64,000 bases of DNA from Psychromonas ossibalaenae ATCC BAA-1528 (GTDB lineage Bacteria; Pseudomonadota; Gammaproteobacteria; Enterobacterales; Psychromonadaceae), in contig NZ_KB906985.1 in the NCBI RefSeq assembly GCF_000381745.1, positions 24,746 through 88,745 on the forward strand, given 5' to 3'. Each line of letters begins with the position of its first letter. The first letter of the stretch is position 1. The notes below the pieces were generated by a model that did no database searches, was not told where the DNA came from, and saw only the letters and a list, made by a program, of their open reading frames with translations. The translations under genes were made by a program, and so were the position numbers. Of this stretch, positions 63,678-64,000 are shown piece after piece.

Positions 63678-64000
63678 CTAGCGCATTTTAATCCCTGATT
63701 CTAAAAGGGCTGAGCGATAGCCATCATCTAGTGCTGCCATCTTTTTTTTTGCAGCTATACTCGCCGACTTTGTCTTATCTTGTTTAAATAAGCCCATCGC
63801 TATTTTTCTCATTACATTAAAAGCAAGTGGACCTCGGCCTTTACGAATCCTTGATTCATCTTCTCTAAAAGTCATATCTAGCATCCAGTGCATACTCTCA
63901 ACCTGCCAATGATTACGGACTGCATGTAGACTTTGTTCTGCGTTTAAGTTCAGTGAACTAATGTACCAACGGGTTTCTGTGGTCTCTTTTCCTGTGGATT
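63678..64000 (-). mobile_element. ISAs1-family insertion sequence, 3' end of transposase (runs off window)
   Basis: The frame is open to the window edge and ends with the TAG at 63678-63680. Conserved pieces: TETRWYISSLNLNAEQSLH, AVRNHWQVESMHWMLDMTF, REDESRIRKGRGPLAFNVMR, and a C-terminal ALLESGIKMR. This is the ISAs1/H-repeat (YhhI-type) transposase with the Glu of the DDE set in the QVESMHWMLD block. The terminal inverted repeat probably overlaps 63660-63690. It interrupts the lipase-like gene. Confidence 0.88.

Overview
The window looks like a chromosomal segment of a marine, facultatively anaerobic gammaproteobacterium with moderately AT-rich DNA. The hslO-pckA pair, Cra next to fruBKA, the glp regulon, LdhA, AcpH and SpeG all fit a Psychromonas-like member of the Vibrionales/Alteromonadales. 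This assignment rests on recalled family resemblance, not on a search. No rRNA, tRNA, CRISPR array or prophage was seen.

Layout. 1-4.6 kb: hslO (cut by the window edge), pckA, an EamA transporter and its divergent LysR regulator. 4.6-8.9 kb: a glycosyltransferase-like gene, a structured intergenic repeat, ldhA, an MviM-type oxidoreductase and a TetR regulator. 9.2-14.2 kb: a Tat-exported PLP enzyme, then a two-gene operon of a periplasmic solute-binding protein and a membrane GGDEF-EAL protein. 14.2-20.4 kb: small and housekeeping genes (a 57-codon ORF, an amber-interrupted ORF, a phosphoribosyltransferase, acpH, a lipoprotein peptidase, a PPP phosphatase, speG). 20.6-25.7 kb: cra divergent from fruBKA with two Cra operators. 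25.8-41.2 kb: three large lipoprotein type I pullulanases with PTP linkers and long AT-rich control regions. 42.6-50.8 kb: glpFK, glpR, glpQ, glpT and glpD. 51-60.5 kb: a DsbA-like protein, a GreA/B-like factor, a DUF3302/HlyD pair, three HTH regulators, a quinone oxidoreductase, a GST-like protein, a WYL regulator and an acetyltransferase. 60.5-64 kb: a 32-aa membrane peptide, a second copy of the structured repeat, a solute-binding protein, a zinc-ribbon protein, an acetyltransferase, and a lipase-like gene cut by an ISAs1-family element that runs off the window.

Functional theme. The window is rich in carbon-source capture: alpha-glucan debranching at the cell surface, fructose PTS uptake, and glycerol/glycerol-3-phosphate/glycerophosphodiester use. 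These routes join glycolysis, with LdhA and PckA as fermentative and gluconeogenic branches. LacI-type operator motifs recur before all three pullulanases, and GlpR-like motifs lie before glpF and glpD.

Most unusual points. (1) Two diverged copies of a roughly 230-270 bp element with long terminal inverted repeats and inner stems that keep pairing although the sequence changed. (2) A pullulanase array built by duplication and module shuffling, including a duplicated ~400 bp control region, an N-terminal ~800-residue fusion, and a decayed aquaporin remnant. (3) An orphan intrinsic terminator in the pullulanase control region that may mark a small RNA. (4) An amber codon inside a small ORF upstream of a well-translated-looking 57-aa ORF.
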